Source of the DNA: Ananas comosus
Lineage: Eukaryota > Streptophyta > Magnoliopsida > Poales > Bromeliaceae
NCBI RefSeq assembly: GCF_001540865.1
Contig: NC_033635.1
Coordinates: forward strand, 9,592,795-9,656,794
Direction: 5' to 3'
Length of the DNA: 64,000 bases
The position numbers and the translations under genes were made by a program. Below are positions 35,533-47,357 of the stretch, in pieces. Under the pieces are notes generated by a model. It saw only the letters and a program-made list of their open reading frames with translations. It had not been told where the DNA came from and did no database searches. Within the stretch, counting starts at the first letter, position 1, and each line of letters begins with the position of its first letter.

Positions 35533-36936
35533 TGGCGAATTTTGATCAGAAATAGTGTTCAATAGAAGTTAATTGGTTCTTCTCTTTTTCGTATTTGTTA
35601 TGCGATGTATGTCGAGTGATGTATCCTTTGTTTAAAATTCTGAGGAGCAGGTAAATATGCCTTCAAACTATAATTTTGTGGGAGAAGGGCTTAACTGAGA
35701 CTACAGTTTTGAAATTTTTTGCTTATAATTTTGATTTGCTTATTATATTTTTATGGACATATTATTTGTATGCGTTGCGTCTTTGGGATTGTACATAAAT
35801 TATTGAATACAGTATTTCTAGAGGAAGTAGATTTCTTTAGCAGCATTTTGATGTAGAGGAAGTGCATTGCAGGTTATTGGAGATCTAATACTAATTTTCA
35901 CTCTTACAGCTTCATTTGGGATGGTGATGTAGTTGCAAATTTTCTTTAGAACAGTTTAATCTATTTCAGATCATCTTATACTGCAACTTACTTGCAATTT
36001 AGTTCAGAATCTTGTTTATGGTTATGTTACAGTAGATTATCTGATCAAAGTTCAGGGTTGAACAGCTTGGAATATGGAAGAGCTCAATAACTTTTAGATT
36101 TCTTGTTGCTCAAAACTTAGCAATGCGATTTCGCAGAATTCGGCAAAACTTCAATCCCTGAAGCTTGTGTAAAAAAATTCCAATGTAGTCCCTGCATTTC
36201 AATTAAGTTGTTAAAGGGCTGGGCCTATTTTGGGCCCGGAATTGGCATTGGCCCAGCTAAATGTAAGGCAAGTTCCAAATTGGGCTATTGTTGAATATAA
36301 TTATTAAAAATATCATTTTCTAGCAGTTTAAAATTTTGGAGAACAACGAATTTATCACATAATTTAACATGATATCCACACAAGGGGTTCTAAGTTCGAG
36401 TGACGTCAGGCTCCTAACATGTCTCGAATTCAGATGTGAGGAAGAGAATTACATATAATTACTAAAAATTACCATTCACAACGGTTATTTCATAGAATTT
36501 ACAAACTATATTTTATTTGGAATAAGGTAAACTGTTGGGTAATTGGATTGTTTTTCCCAATTTAAAACATATGAAATTTTATTCATAGATACTTCAAATA
36601 TTTTAGATTGTGAGTAACGATATCGATTATCAATTTAGATTTTAAGAGTTCAGTGCTCTTAAAAGAATAGTAACTTGACTCAATATTACACTATAATACC
36701 TTAGTATTGTAAGTGGCCAATATTTACGTTTCTATTTAAGAACGTGCTTTTAATTTTTCTCAATTTATTTAGTATAACTATAGATAAATTAAATGATGTT
36801 TTAAAAACCGAAGCGGTAATCGAACTGGAAAGAGAAGAGTTTAGGGATCTGAGGTTCAACCAGGGTTAAACCGGGCTCGAAGCATAAAAGATACTTTATA
36901 CAAAAACATAATATAATATAGAATTAATTATATATA
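35533..36936. other. 3' region of the IST1-like gene and intergenic DNA
   Basis: The first few hundred bases probably hold the 3' UTR. From 36790 to 36890 are words such as 'aaccagggttaaaccggg' seen in small hAT-type repeats. Nothing else is identified. Confidence 0.35.
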
Positions 36937-37312
36937 GGTCCCTATAAATATAGTGAATTGTAAATATATTCACAAAGTTTGACTTTCGTATGTTGTACCT
37001 ACAAAAAGTCATAATGTTTTCAAATATGTCTCTGTCGTTAGAATTCATTAGAAAAATTTAGTTAACCATATGTTACATATTTATCCATAGGTAGTTAATA
37101 AAGTGAATTGACATTTTTATTTCTCTTCAATTACTAGTTGAGATGGACAAATATTTTATGGTAAAAAGGTCATTTTATTTATAAAATAGACAGTATTTTA
37201 ACGATAACAAAACAGAGAGACATATTTGAAAATATTAGGACTTTTGCAGTGACAATGCATGAAAGTTGAACTTTATATAAATATATTTGCCATTTACTAT
37301 ATTTGCAGGGAC
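36937..37312. mobile_element. Foldback MITE with GGTCCCT/AGGGACT ends
   Basis: The left arm 'ggtccctataaatatagtga' and 'tttcaaatatgtctctg' are mirrored by 'cagagagacatatttgaaaa' and 'actatatttgcagggact'. About 376 bp, non-coding. The flanking target duplication is too degraded to call. Confidence 0.65.
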
Positions 37313-38068
37313 TTGTATGGAATTAACCCTATAATATATATGCTTATATATAATAATTTTTGTATATTTTTATTACTAGACCTAATAAATGGACAGATTG
37401 GACAACCCACGAGCAGATCATTGTATCCGTACATAAATTATGCAGGTGATGACAGAATTTACCAATAAATTTTTGGATAACCATCATTCTTACTCATACT
37501 AGCCCGCGGGTTGATGGGAGGGTATACATTACCTACAACATAATTTTTTTTTTGCCCCCCTTTTTTTATTATACTTTACAAACACAACTAACTTATTTAT
37601 TATTTTTAAAAGATTAAAATTTAACTTATTACCAGACCTGTATGAAATTTGAATTCTATGTTTAAACTCATTATTATGTTCTGATTTATAAGCTAAATTT
37701 TTAAATTTTATGTTATATTTTAACTTTTAAACTTGCATTTTATTTTAAATATTTTTCTTGTGATAACTAATTTTTTTTTCATCTCAATCTCAATCAAACA
37801 ATAAAAATAGAAATTGACTCTTCTAATTTCAATTGTCCTTGTAAATCAAATATATGAGGAGATTTCACTGTTCTATTGCCAATTCCAGCCCATTCGGATT
37901 ACGATTTTGAACCAAACACGCCCTTAAAATTTGGACAATCAAGATATGCAAATCACAAAAGCAGTAAATGGAGGAATGGTAATTCTGCTACACACATATG
38001 AACTTATGCAAGACATCTCACATGTCATCCAGCCCTTCATCCCAATCTCCTAATAAATACAGATGTAT
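37313..38068. other. Intergenic AT-rich DNA
   Basis: No gene or bordered repeat recognised. Confidence 0.35.
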
Positions 38069-38298
38069 GAGTCCGGCTGGGATACTATCGATAGCACCAA
38101 ACACTTGGTATTACCGAGCTTTTCGCCGTTAGATTTAACCCTGTGACTATTTTCACCCGTAAGATTATACTATTCAACCAACAACTCACTCAACCCTAGA
38201 GAGTCCATATCATCTTAACCATACATTTCTTCATCCAAGGGCCGAAAACCCAATAGCATCAACAACTTGGTGATATTGATAGCATTCCAGCCTAGTTC
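38069..38298. mobile_element. Small foldback MITE (family B), copy 1
   Basis: Ends read inward are gagtccggctgggatactat and gaactaggctggaatgctat, sharing the 'ggctggRatRctat' terminus with the large foldback family. The interior has 'cacccgtaagattatactattcaacc' and 'ctcaaccctagagagt'. About 230 bp. A TA tract adjoins the right end. Confidence 0.75.
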
Positions 38299-41098
38299 TA
38301 TATATATATATATATATATATTGATAATGAAGCACAGCCTAAATACAGATACATTATACACTATAACTATGAAGAAACAGATATAATGGCAACTGCTCAA
38401 ACACTAAAGGACAAAAAAAAAAAAAAATCACAAATGGAACAATAACCACAAGAATAGTTGGCACCCAGACACTATAATGATGCTAAATAATTGACTGCGC
38501 ATAGATATAACTGTTAAACGCTCACTAAATAATCCCGCAAAAATATTCGATTTCATCTCATAAATACAGTTCAACCATAAATACTTCAGTCGACGATAGA
38601 GCCCATTCATACGAAAATAGTCCATCCGTAACATATTCCACATCGCTCGCACACGTAATCCGATTCACGACACGATTTCAAGCTTTTCCCTGCAATAAAG
38701 ATAAGACATTAGCTTCTGCATTGTGTTATCTAGAAGTTATTCATATTCTTTCCATCAATCTGAAAAGAACCATCGCATGTGTCATCAAAAAGTTTCTACT
38801 GTGATCTACGATGATTGATTTATATCAAATAAATAAATTGATACTTATTCTACTAGAACAATTTGATATATCTTAAATATTCATTTAAGATAACTATAAA
38901 AGGTTCAAGCATAGATAAAAGCGAAAAAAAGAGACCATAAATCCTCCTCCACTCTCATGCTTTTCTCATCGAGTATTGTACTATGCTCTTACGCTTATTG
39001 AAAAATTTTCCATATCTAAAGTAAAAAAGTGATAACGAGAACTGCTTTTTTAAAAAAAAAGAAAACAAAAATTATAATAACTTGTCCAATGTAATGTTTC
39101 CCCAGTTTTATATTTGTCTAGTGTAAAGTTTTTCTCTCGTTTTATATCTAATTTGGATTTTAAATTTATAGAAACAGAAATTACATCTCCTAAGTGAATT
39201 GTTGTTCCGAACATAAGAAGTGGATTGTGCTTGTTCACCAGCTGACAAATCCATCGGGCCATTTCCCTACAGCAGTTGTGCCGTTAGATGAGGCTTGTAA
39301 GCAAGTCTGCAGGAGTGCAGGAATTCATGGATGTTTTGTGGATCAGAATAACATACTCAGTGGAATGCCTTGATGTAATTTTTAAGTTAAGAAAACTGAA
39401 TGGAGGATTGATCCTTTCACAGTTCATCCCCTGATGGCAAGGAAGTTCGACTGAAGGCCAGCAGTCCTAGTAACAAACATGCCTGTGAATCGTGATGCAC
39501 ATCAAACGGGTAAAGAACCAAAGAATATAAGGTGTTTAGATCAAATGATCCCAAAATTCACAATCTCTAATGGCTACTAGGGGCCAATTTTGCTCATTTG
39601 ACGTGGTCAGTTAACCTTAATTTAAGTTCAAAGGAAGTGTATATATATATATATATATATCAAGTCACATCCAATCTTGAATTGCGTAATGTTTCCCTTG
39701 ACTTGCTTTTTGCTTGTTCAGTTTCTACAATTCATTTGGTGGATGCACAAGACAAGTAAATTATAATTTTCTAAAATTATGGTTTTCAATTCCTAGAATC
39801 TTGAAATCCTACAGATCAAGTTTGACAGCGTAAATTGTCAAGTCGGATGCCTAGTCACTCAGAGTGATCCGATTTTACCAACTTACTGATTAAACATAGC
39901 TGAGATACTAAAGTGTACCTCCATCCTACTACAATGCCAATACATTACCAAAATACTCCTATACTTTTATAAATAAATCAAAACAAAGTGCCACAGCCTC
40001 ATCCACGATTCCATGCTGATTTAACATCCCTCATTCGAGCTGCAGCACATCTCTATCTTTGCAAAGTCACTGACAACATGCCATTCAACCTGTGATCTGC
40101 ACCACATCTCTATGTTTGCAAAGCACTACTGTTGCGAAAATAGGCTGCTTCATATACTTTGCTTCTCCATTGTCCCCCTTAAAGAAGATTAAATAAGTGT
40201 TTTTGGTATATCAAGTTTTCGGCGTGTATCCAATATATGCAGAAACCAACTCAGATTGGATTGCTACGTGTTCGCAATGCTACCTGTCCATTAAGGCGTG
40301 TGCCCTAACATTTGTCGAAGAAAAAGAAACATTTCCAAAAGATCACGTATCACTTCAATCAAATTAATCTAAAACTACCCATTGACCTGTCCATACACAT
40401 TACACAACTATGCCATTGCGCCTCCGCCGGTCTCCCACTTCTGGTGCTTGGCCGTCACATTTCCAGCTATGTTCATTTCTTTAAAAAGAAAAAGAAAATA
40501 AAAGAAAATGAACGAAACTTGTAGTATGTTACCTTTCTCTCAAAAAGCTTAGGAGGTCAATAGCACAATCTGAGTTCACAGTCGAAAGAGCTCTATTAGA
40601 GGTCACCCCTACTCTCTTGATGTGGTTAATGATTATTAAGTTTCTCAACCTAATCCTTTCGCCTTTTAGAGACTTTAATCATTTCAGTTGGTGTTGAACT
40701 TCTACTTTGTTTCTAGTTCTCATTAAGATGTATTGCTTATAGAAGATAGTTTCAATTTCACATGTTCAAAAGTAAGGCTGCATAGCTCTTGTTTAGAAAG
40801 AAGGAGAAGCACTAGTCCAAGAGTGAAGGAAGATCACAGGGAAGATATAGCCGCCTTTCCACAGTCAATGCCATATCTAATTTTAGCTGGCAAACTAACC
40901 ACTAGAAAATACAAGAAAAGTATCTAGAGTACTGTCAAACCCACTTCCTCTATTGCTTAAGCAAAAACCAACCTACCACAAGAGAAACAAAGAAATTCTC
41001 AAGCTGACCCACTTTCGACATTCGAATACCCACTACTCAGGTTATCACATCCAAGGACATGGAACAAAAGTCAAGAGAATAAAGAAGTAATAAATACT
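38299..41098. other. Intergenic DNA, no gene recognised
   Basis: Parts (38430-38700, 39180-39500, 40030-40450) are less AT-rich and could be decayed exons or UTR, but no frame shows a recognisable domain. A partial SINE 3' end is near 40500-40545. The ORFs here are short and domain-free. Confidence 0.35.
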
Positions 41099-41114
41099 AA
41101 AGGGCATAAACATA

Positions 41115-41270
41115 CCGACCGTCCCTAGAGCAAGGGGCAAAGGGCTTGATGGTTGGTATCCGAGACCCAAGTTCGAATCCTAGTTGATTCGCATTTCTAG
41201 CTTAGTTTATTTCTAAATGAAATAAACGAAGCGGGTAGCGTGCTACCTATCTCTCTCTCAAAAAAAAAAA
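41115..41270 (+). mobile_element. tRNA-derived SINE with perfect target duplication
   Basis: The target duplication gggcataaacata is at 41102-41114 and 41271-41283. The head (ccgaccgtccctagagcaa, then ggcaaagggcttgatgg) gives a box-A-like region. 'aagttcgaatcctag' is a clear box B. The body has 'tttatttctaaatgaaataa' and 'acgaagcgggtagc', and the tail is ctctctctc plus an A run. Pol III-transcribed and dependent on LINE machinery for mobility. This is the best-preserved copy of the four in the window. Confidence 0.92.
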
Positions 41271-41283
41271 GGGCATAAACATA

Positions 41284-42154
41284 ATCAGCTAAGCTTTACG
41301 GTCAAAGGCCATTAGCATAGGGTGCCCCGATGTGCCATTGGCGCTGCATGGCACGCCTCGGCAGAACGCCTGTTTTAGATGTCGGCACAGGTTGCGTGGG
41401 TTTATCGGCATGGGTGGCATGTGCAGTACGTCCCAACAGTACCAGACCGTGCCAACTGGCACAACAATACTTTACACGCTAGAAACTTTATAGTTCTATA
41501 CTAAACCAGTTTATTTAAATTAATAAGCCAAAATTTGAAAAAAAAAAAAAAAAAAAAAAAAAACCTTACTTTTCGATCACAAATTCATTTATTAATCCTT
41601 TTATTAATTTTAATTGGTCAATGTTAAATTCGTCTTTGAGTTTAAATAAATAAGGTAAATTAATCCGCAGTCACTAGACTTCTATAATCCAGAGTCTCTA
41701 CACTTGTAAGTGAAATTTGAGTTCCCCGATGATAAGCGCGTGTCAATTGAGGCACCGAGCTTCAATTCTACTTCAAATAAGTCACTCGTTCAAGTCCATA
41801 CCAATTTTCTCCAAGAAAAATGACTAGGTGGCAACTAATTCGGTTGCAAGTTACAACATCGCCTGAAGGCGTCATCGCTACTACTTTTATCTTTTGAAGA
41901 TGATTTTGGCTGCTAATTCACTCGGCGAATCACCTTTTGAAATGTTGTAAAAAAAAAGCTTATCAATAATAATCTTGAGAGAGGATGTGACAGTTAAATC
42001 AGCTAAGGGGGGTGATAGCCACCGTTCCGAGGAGGTATACGGAGGAAACGTGATTGAAATAACAATTAACGTTGTTCAATGATGATTAAATGAAACTAAT
42101 TAAAATTTGACAATCTAAATGATACTCCAAACAAATAGATAGCAAAACCAGCAT
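41284..42154. other. Intergenic DNA downstream of the F-box gene
   Basis: Contains 'ggcatgggtggcatg'-type GC-rich words (41330-41470) and a poly(A) tract (41538-41562), probably retrotransposon remnants. The stretch next to 42155 should include the F-box gene's 3' UTR. A (GAA)n run lies at 42155-42177. Confidence 0.35.
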
Positions 42155-42210
42155 CAAGAAGAAGAAGAAGAAGAAGGCATGGATCAAATTAGTGCAAGTC
42201 CGAACCTAAG

Positions 42211-43407
42211 TTAGGATAGAGACGGCGAGATCCAGACAGGCGGAGGCCAGTTGAATCGAGGGTCGGGAGAATGGCAGGGCTGGAGACTGGCATCTTCGAG
42301 GCAGTATATCCCGACGTCGCGCCTCGCCAGTCTGACCTCCTCGCTGTACAGCATGTCCCACCAGTCGTCGGTGAGATAGACGCAATTCGGCCGCAGCCCG
42401 CGGACATCTTCGGGCGAGAGCAACATGGAAGAGCCGATCCCGAGGAACAGAGCTCGGCCGCCCAGGCTGCTGATCGGAATCCATCGATTTGTTCCCCAGT
42501 CGAGCCTCATGACCTTGATTTCGCGAGTCGTCATGGTTTTCGCGACATCGTCGAAGTCGAAGTTCCTCCACACCTGCAGGAGATCGCCGGTGGCGTCGTC
42601 GGCGACGAGGTACCTCCTGTACTGTCCTGCGACAAGGGGGTCGAACTGGCTGGCGACGAGCCTGACGACGTCGGCGTAGCCTCCGCTGAGGTCGACGGCG
42701 AGCAGATCCCCATCGCCCGACAGAGCGAGGAGGCTGCCGCGGCGGAAGGCGACGTCGTGGAAGCGCCAGCCGTCGTCGTGGAGTCGCCACCTGTCCGCCC
42801 CCGCGGTGGTGAACGCGAGCTTCGACGCGATGCCGTAGAGGGCGACGACGGTGAGGGGGCCGCCGGCGGCGGGGCTGGAGGAGAAGGCGACCTTGTCGAA
42901 GGAAAGGCCGCGGAACTCCTCGGGCTTGTAGTGGAAGTAGTAGTCGGTGGGGTCGGAGAGGTGGAAGTAGGAGGCTACGGAGCCGTCGGGGGCGTAGGAG
43001 GGGTGGATGTCGGGGAGGGTGGTGATGGAGGGTAGGGGGATTTCTTGCCCGGTGAGGGGGTTGAGGAGGGCGGGCTCGGAGAAGGGGTCGAGGGTGGCCA
43101 GCCAGCCGTGCTGGGAGCCGACGCAGTACTTGCCGCGGAGGCCGGGGACGGGCAGGCGGTGGAGCGTCTGGCCGGGGAGGCCGAGGAAGGTGAACTCGTC
43201 GCTGCGCTCGCCGTCGTCGTCGCCGCCGCCGCCGAGGAGAAGGAGGTAGGGGACGTGAGGGGACGGCGGGACGCCGGACACCGAGTGGGCCCAGAGCCGG
43301 CAGACCTTGCGGAAGGCCATGTAGTCGATCGCCGTCAGACGCGCCGCGATGGCCGCCAGGACGCCCGACGAAAGGTCCGTCCAGTCCCTCGCCATCGTGC
43401 GCACCAC
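42211..43407 (-). CDS. F-box protein with DUF295/KIB1-like domain
   Basis: The single exon encodes 398 residues. The F-box is at about residues 8-48 (DWTDLSSGVLAAIAARLTAI ... FRKVCRLWAHSV), the segment that docks to SKP1 in an SCF ubiquitin ligase. The rest follows the plant DUF295 plan: a 'SQHGWLATLD' block near 115, 'LLNPLTGQEIPLPSI' near 135, beta-propeller-like strands through the middle, 'WGTNRWIPISSLGGRALFLG' near 330, then 'RPNCVYLTDD' near 365. This family is greatly expanded in grasses and other monocots, mostly intronless, with unknown targets. The start may be Met1 or Met5 (MARDWTDL), and the latter fits family N termini. The coding region is very GC-rich, which creates long antisense ORFs with no merit. 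No truncation. Confidence 0.92.
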   Translation of the reverse strand: MVRTMARDWTDLSSGVLAAIAARLTAIDYMAFRKVCRLWAHSVSGVPPSPHVPYLLLLGGGGDDDGERSDEFTFLGLPGQTLHRLPVPGLRGKYCVGSQHGWLATLDPFSEPALLNPLTGQEIPLPSITTLPDIHPSYAPDGSVASYFHLSDPTDYYFHYKPEEFRGLSFDKVAFSSSPAAGGPLTVVALYGIASKLAFTTAGADRWRLHDDGWRFHDVAFRRGSLLALSGDGDLLAVDLSGGYADVVRLVASQFDPLVAGQYRRYLVADDATGDLLQVWRNFDFDDVAKTMTTREIKVMRLDWGTNRWIPISSLGGRALFLGIGSSMLLSPEDVRGLRPNCVYLTDDWWDMLYSEEVRLARRDVGIYCLEDASLQPCHSPDPRFNWPPPVWISPSLS

Positions 43408-43490
43408 AAAGTACCTAACGTGAAGCGCCTGCTCGTCTTCAGATTTGAGAATTGAGACTACTCAACCCAACTCGACTCCTCTCTCTCTCT

Positions 43491-43502
43491 CTCTATATAA
43501 AT
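43491..43502 (-). promoter_or_regulatory. Candidate TATA box of the F-box gene
   Basis: Read on the minus strand, atttatatagag lies about 85-95 bases upstream of the ATG, followed by a GA-rich leader (43478-43492). Position and shape fit a plant core promoter. Confidence 0.45.
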
Positions 43503-44098
43503 AATTATGCTAGTAATCCTATTCGGATTCAAATTATAGATCTATTCAAAATCGATGTTTAGATTCCGGATATATTATTATTAGATATAACTATTTATAG
43601 ACCCCTTAAAATTTTAAAAATATTTAATTTATTCTTATTTTTTATCTTTACCATATATCCCTTATTATATATTCTCGTGGTATTCCAAAATACCCCTATA
43701 GTTATCGCCCATTAAGTTAACTTGACATGAGTTAAATATTTATAAAAATTTTAAAAAAATCGAAATAACTCTTTTGCCCTTAACTTAAGGACAAATAAAA
43801 AATATTGGTGATAGTTAAAGGATATATTTGAAAAGACCAAAAATTCAAATACTTTTTATATTTCTAACTTAAAGAGCAAATAAGCAAACATAAGAACAAA
43901 TAAGCATGATAGAAGTGTATATTTGAAAGGGCAATTTCATACAGATAAGCTATTGCTAATATTTTATTAACAGAATTTAACTCTAGAAGTATATTTGAAA
44001 TAGGTTGGAATATATAAAGAATATTTTCAATATTAGCATTTTAAGTGGGGTAAATTAAAAAGTCGGAAACTTATTAAGGATATGTAAGCAATTGCCCC

Positions 44099-44135
<37 letters not shown>

Positions 44136-44800
44136 AAAAAACTTGCGTAATCTGCCTAAACTCTTACCGTATAGTTCAAAATTAAGATAATCTTACCTAT
44201 AGGATAAGCAGAAATTAAAATAATTTTCTATTTAGATGGAGAAGCATGTTAATTAGTTAATTAATTAATTATAAAAAATAAATTAAATAGGATAACTAAT
44301 TAATAATTTATTTAGTAAGTGATATATTTATTTAATAAATTAATTGGTATAATTTAAAATATTAATTAGGATAGTTTTCGGTTATAGATACGATCCAGTT
44401 TTCTACCATTAAATCTCTTTTTTTATCAATTCTACTCTTTAGATCATACTATTGTGCCAACCACCCAACAAACTCTACAAGATCAACTATAAGATTTTAC
44501 TATTTATGATCAATATGTATATTATGAAGTGTGCTATTAAAGTTACAATTTATCCTGCTATTCTGATATCCTAAAAGGGTTTAGTTCTAGAAGCTTGAGG
44601 GATTGTAAGATCTAAGTATTGGAGATGCCTAAAACTAATAGGATCTATAATTGCTTAAAACTTGTAGTATTCTTGGTGTTTAGTTGCCATTGAGATTTTA
44701 GCATCTGAAACTCATCGACACATCTGGAGAGTGTCGGGACAAGTCGAAGTCGTTTTGGCGCGAATTGAACGAAAAACGGACTCGCCGCGAGATGAGAATG
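43503..44800. other. Intergenic AT-rich DNA
   Basis: No gene. It holds an (ATT)n microsatellite at 44100-44134 and a stretch (44395-44470) that resembles the interior of small foldback MITE family B. Nothing else is identifiable. Confidence 0.35.
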
Positions 44801-44829
44801 GAGTTTTGACGCTGAAATCTATATAGTGC

Positions 44830-45060
44830 AGGATATCAGTAGTGAGTACATGTACAGGGCAGGGGAGTATCGGTACCCCAGTGTAATTCCAGAACAGAAT
44901 CCTCTTGGGTTGCGCCAATCTGATTCTGAGTACCGGTACAGCATAGAGCTGGTACCGGTACCTTGTGTGCGAGCTTGCGGGTTGAGAGGTCGAGTACCGG
45001 TAACCAAATTAGGTACCGATACTCCAGCTGAATTTTTGAAGCCTCTTCACAAGACTCAAC
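44830..45060. mobile_element. Retrotransposon remnant rich in gtaccggtac words
   Basis: Several near-palindromic 'taccggtac' and 'ggtaccgatac' words occur within 200 bases. It directly adjoins the gag-like remnant. I take it as degraded retrotransposon sequence. The borders are not visible. Confidence 0.4.
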
Positions 45061-45519
45061 CTCGACTGGGATTCGAAACTGCCTGTCCTGAACTGTAAGG
45101 AGGAGCTGCTCCGGGATGAGAGAGACGTCCAGACAACGAATACGAGCTCTAAAGAATGAGACATCGTCCCTCCTCTCGCTGAGGGGGTCTATCTCCCAAA
45201 GTTCGCTAAAGCCCGATACAGCGACTAAAACATCCTCCTCATTCCAACAAAGGAGCGGCCAAAAGTGGAGGCAGATCCAAACCTTGTGGTGGAGATGACC
45301 CCTCTCAACTTCTCCGAGCTCAATCTAATCGAAGAAGTGGAACTCGAAGTTGTCGAAGCGGAGAGGATTGCGACCAATGGCGGAGCCCCGCATAACCCAG
45401 TTGGGAAAGAATACAGCTATAGAAGAGTCGAGAAAGGTAACGACCTTAAAGTCGCGACAGGACCCTCCAAACCTGCTTTCCAAACCACGGGGTAGGATGT
45501 CGCAGACTACAGTGGGTTG

Positions 45520-47357
45520 TGTTAGAAAATTGCGTACGGTAAAAACGCAGCGAAAAGGAAATCAAATAAATTTGATTTTGAAAACTCTCGAGATCCAATC
45601 TCAAAAACCACGCAATTAGGATCTCTCATATTCTTTAAGATTAAAGAAGAAAAACAAGATCAAATCTTTACCTTTTTCGCAGATTGATCTTCACCTTAAC
45701 TTGATGATCGTGGAATCCGGTTCTCTTGAAGCCGCACACGCGTCCGGTCTCTATAGGTATCCACACGAGGTTCTTGATTTGATCGATGTCCTCACCGAGG
45801 TGCTAGCTCCCTTGCAAAAGGACGTCTTTTTGTTAGAATATGGAGGAGAGAGGAGAAGAGAGATGACGGCTAGAGTTTTCTAAAAACTCCCGTATATATA
45901 GAGGAATATAATCCCATTCCTAATAATATAATGACAAGCTAGAGTTTTCTAAAAACTCCCGTATATATAGAGGAATATAATCCCATTCCTAATAATATAA
46001 TGACAATTAAGGATAAGTGCAAATCTAGATTTAAATTTACCCTTTCCTTAATTGGTTAGATCAATCAAATCCTAATTTGATTCGATCTTTATATTAATTT
46101 GATCTTATCAAATTAATAATGCAACATTTGCACATAAGTCCTCTTATAATTTACTAACTATTAGTAAGTCATCTCTTGTAATATTTACACTTTAATACCA
46201 CTAATTTGTAACAATTATAAATTAGTCCAATTATCAACATATTGACAATTAAGTCATCCGGCGATTCAATAATCGCAATCTAGTTATCCAATCAATCACA
46301 ACCTCTTATGTGTGTGACCCTATAGGTTCTATTCTATCTGGTAGTGAGATATATTTTAATCACTATCAACAATATCACTGAAACTCCTTTCAATGGATCG
46401 GAACAATTCCAACTCAGCCCAATGAGAATTATCGATCATCTAGATAATTCTCATGAGTCTCACAATCCACCAGTGACGCCTAGCAGCATGTAGTGGCATT
46501 CCAGTAGAATGGAATACTGAACCTCTTGGTGCAGTTACCGTGTGATACAATCCTTCTATCATGAGTCCCGACTAGACGGAGGTTATGGAATAACTCGTCA
46601 AACCCCATCGTCTGTCATATGTTAAATTTATTCGACTCGAGTTTCTAATATCGGAAACCCTTTTCCGCTATTTATTCTGCCCTGGCCAAGGTCTTCTAAA
46701 CTCGGTCTCATAAATCACATAGGACTAACACCCCTATCTACCAAGGGAGATAGATTCCATCTAAGTGCGCACCCTATTCCTACAATGAACCTACTGCAGC
46801 CAACATGCACCGCAAGGACCCGAATGGCTAGGGACCAAGTGTATGTACAGTCAAACTACAGTAACCTCATTGTGAATAGCCGAGGCACCGCAGGTCAAAG
46901 CACCAGTCACACTACTGCAACAATTGAGTAAGCCACTGACGAGTGAGTAGACATCCAAGTGACTTCTCGGGTTGGTCACGCTCGGTACCCTTGTTCTCTA
47001 ACACCCACCTGTATATTCGCTTCAGTGTCCCCGCACCGTCGACTCGAGACCCTTCTACCCAAAAAGGGAAGCGACCTACGCACCAATCTCACCGGATCAA
47101 TCACCGTCCCCGTGATGATCCATTGATCGGGAGCATTTAGGAATTAACCACCAATGACACATGTCTCAAATTTCTCAACTCTTGAGAATATATGTCATCA
47201 TCTTATTAATTCCTTGGACGATTCATGGACACACATACAACATGAATGAAAATAAGTACCCAAATTTATTCATAATATTTTAAAATCAAATACAAAATTA
47301 TGTCCTAGAAAGAATACATGTGTAGGCCTAGTTGGCTTCTAGGGCATACATCTAACA
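45520..47357 (+). mobile_element. Solo LTR, probably Ty1/copia, 1.84 kb
   Basis: Starts tgttagaaaattgcg and ends catctaaca, a TGTTAG...CTAACA pair. A TATA-like tatatatag lies at 45893-45901. No internal coding region is attached on either side. The direct flanks (ggttg and ataaa) do not match, so there is no visible target duplication. The flanks are two parts of one gag-like ORF, which places this as an insertion. Superfamily assignment rests on general look, not a search. Confidence 0.65.
45869..46006. repeat. 69-bp tandem duplication inside the copia-type LTR
   Basis: The unit starting 'gctagagttttctaaaaact' and ending 'ataatgacaa' occurs twice in a row with no difference seen. It includes the TATA-like word, so the LTR carries two copies of its candidate core promoter. 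Confidence 0.85.

Noticed and set aside
41115..41200. A tRNA gene
   Set aside because: Box B is good but no cloverleaf can be formed. The poly(A) tail and target duplication show a SINE.
42271..43455. Long plus-strand ORFs (254 and 136 codons) opposite the F-box gene
   Set aside because: They are antisense shadows produced by high GC in the real coding strand. They show low-complexity Gly/Glu/Val composition and no domain.
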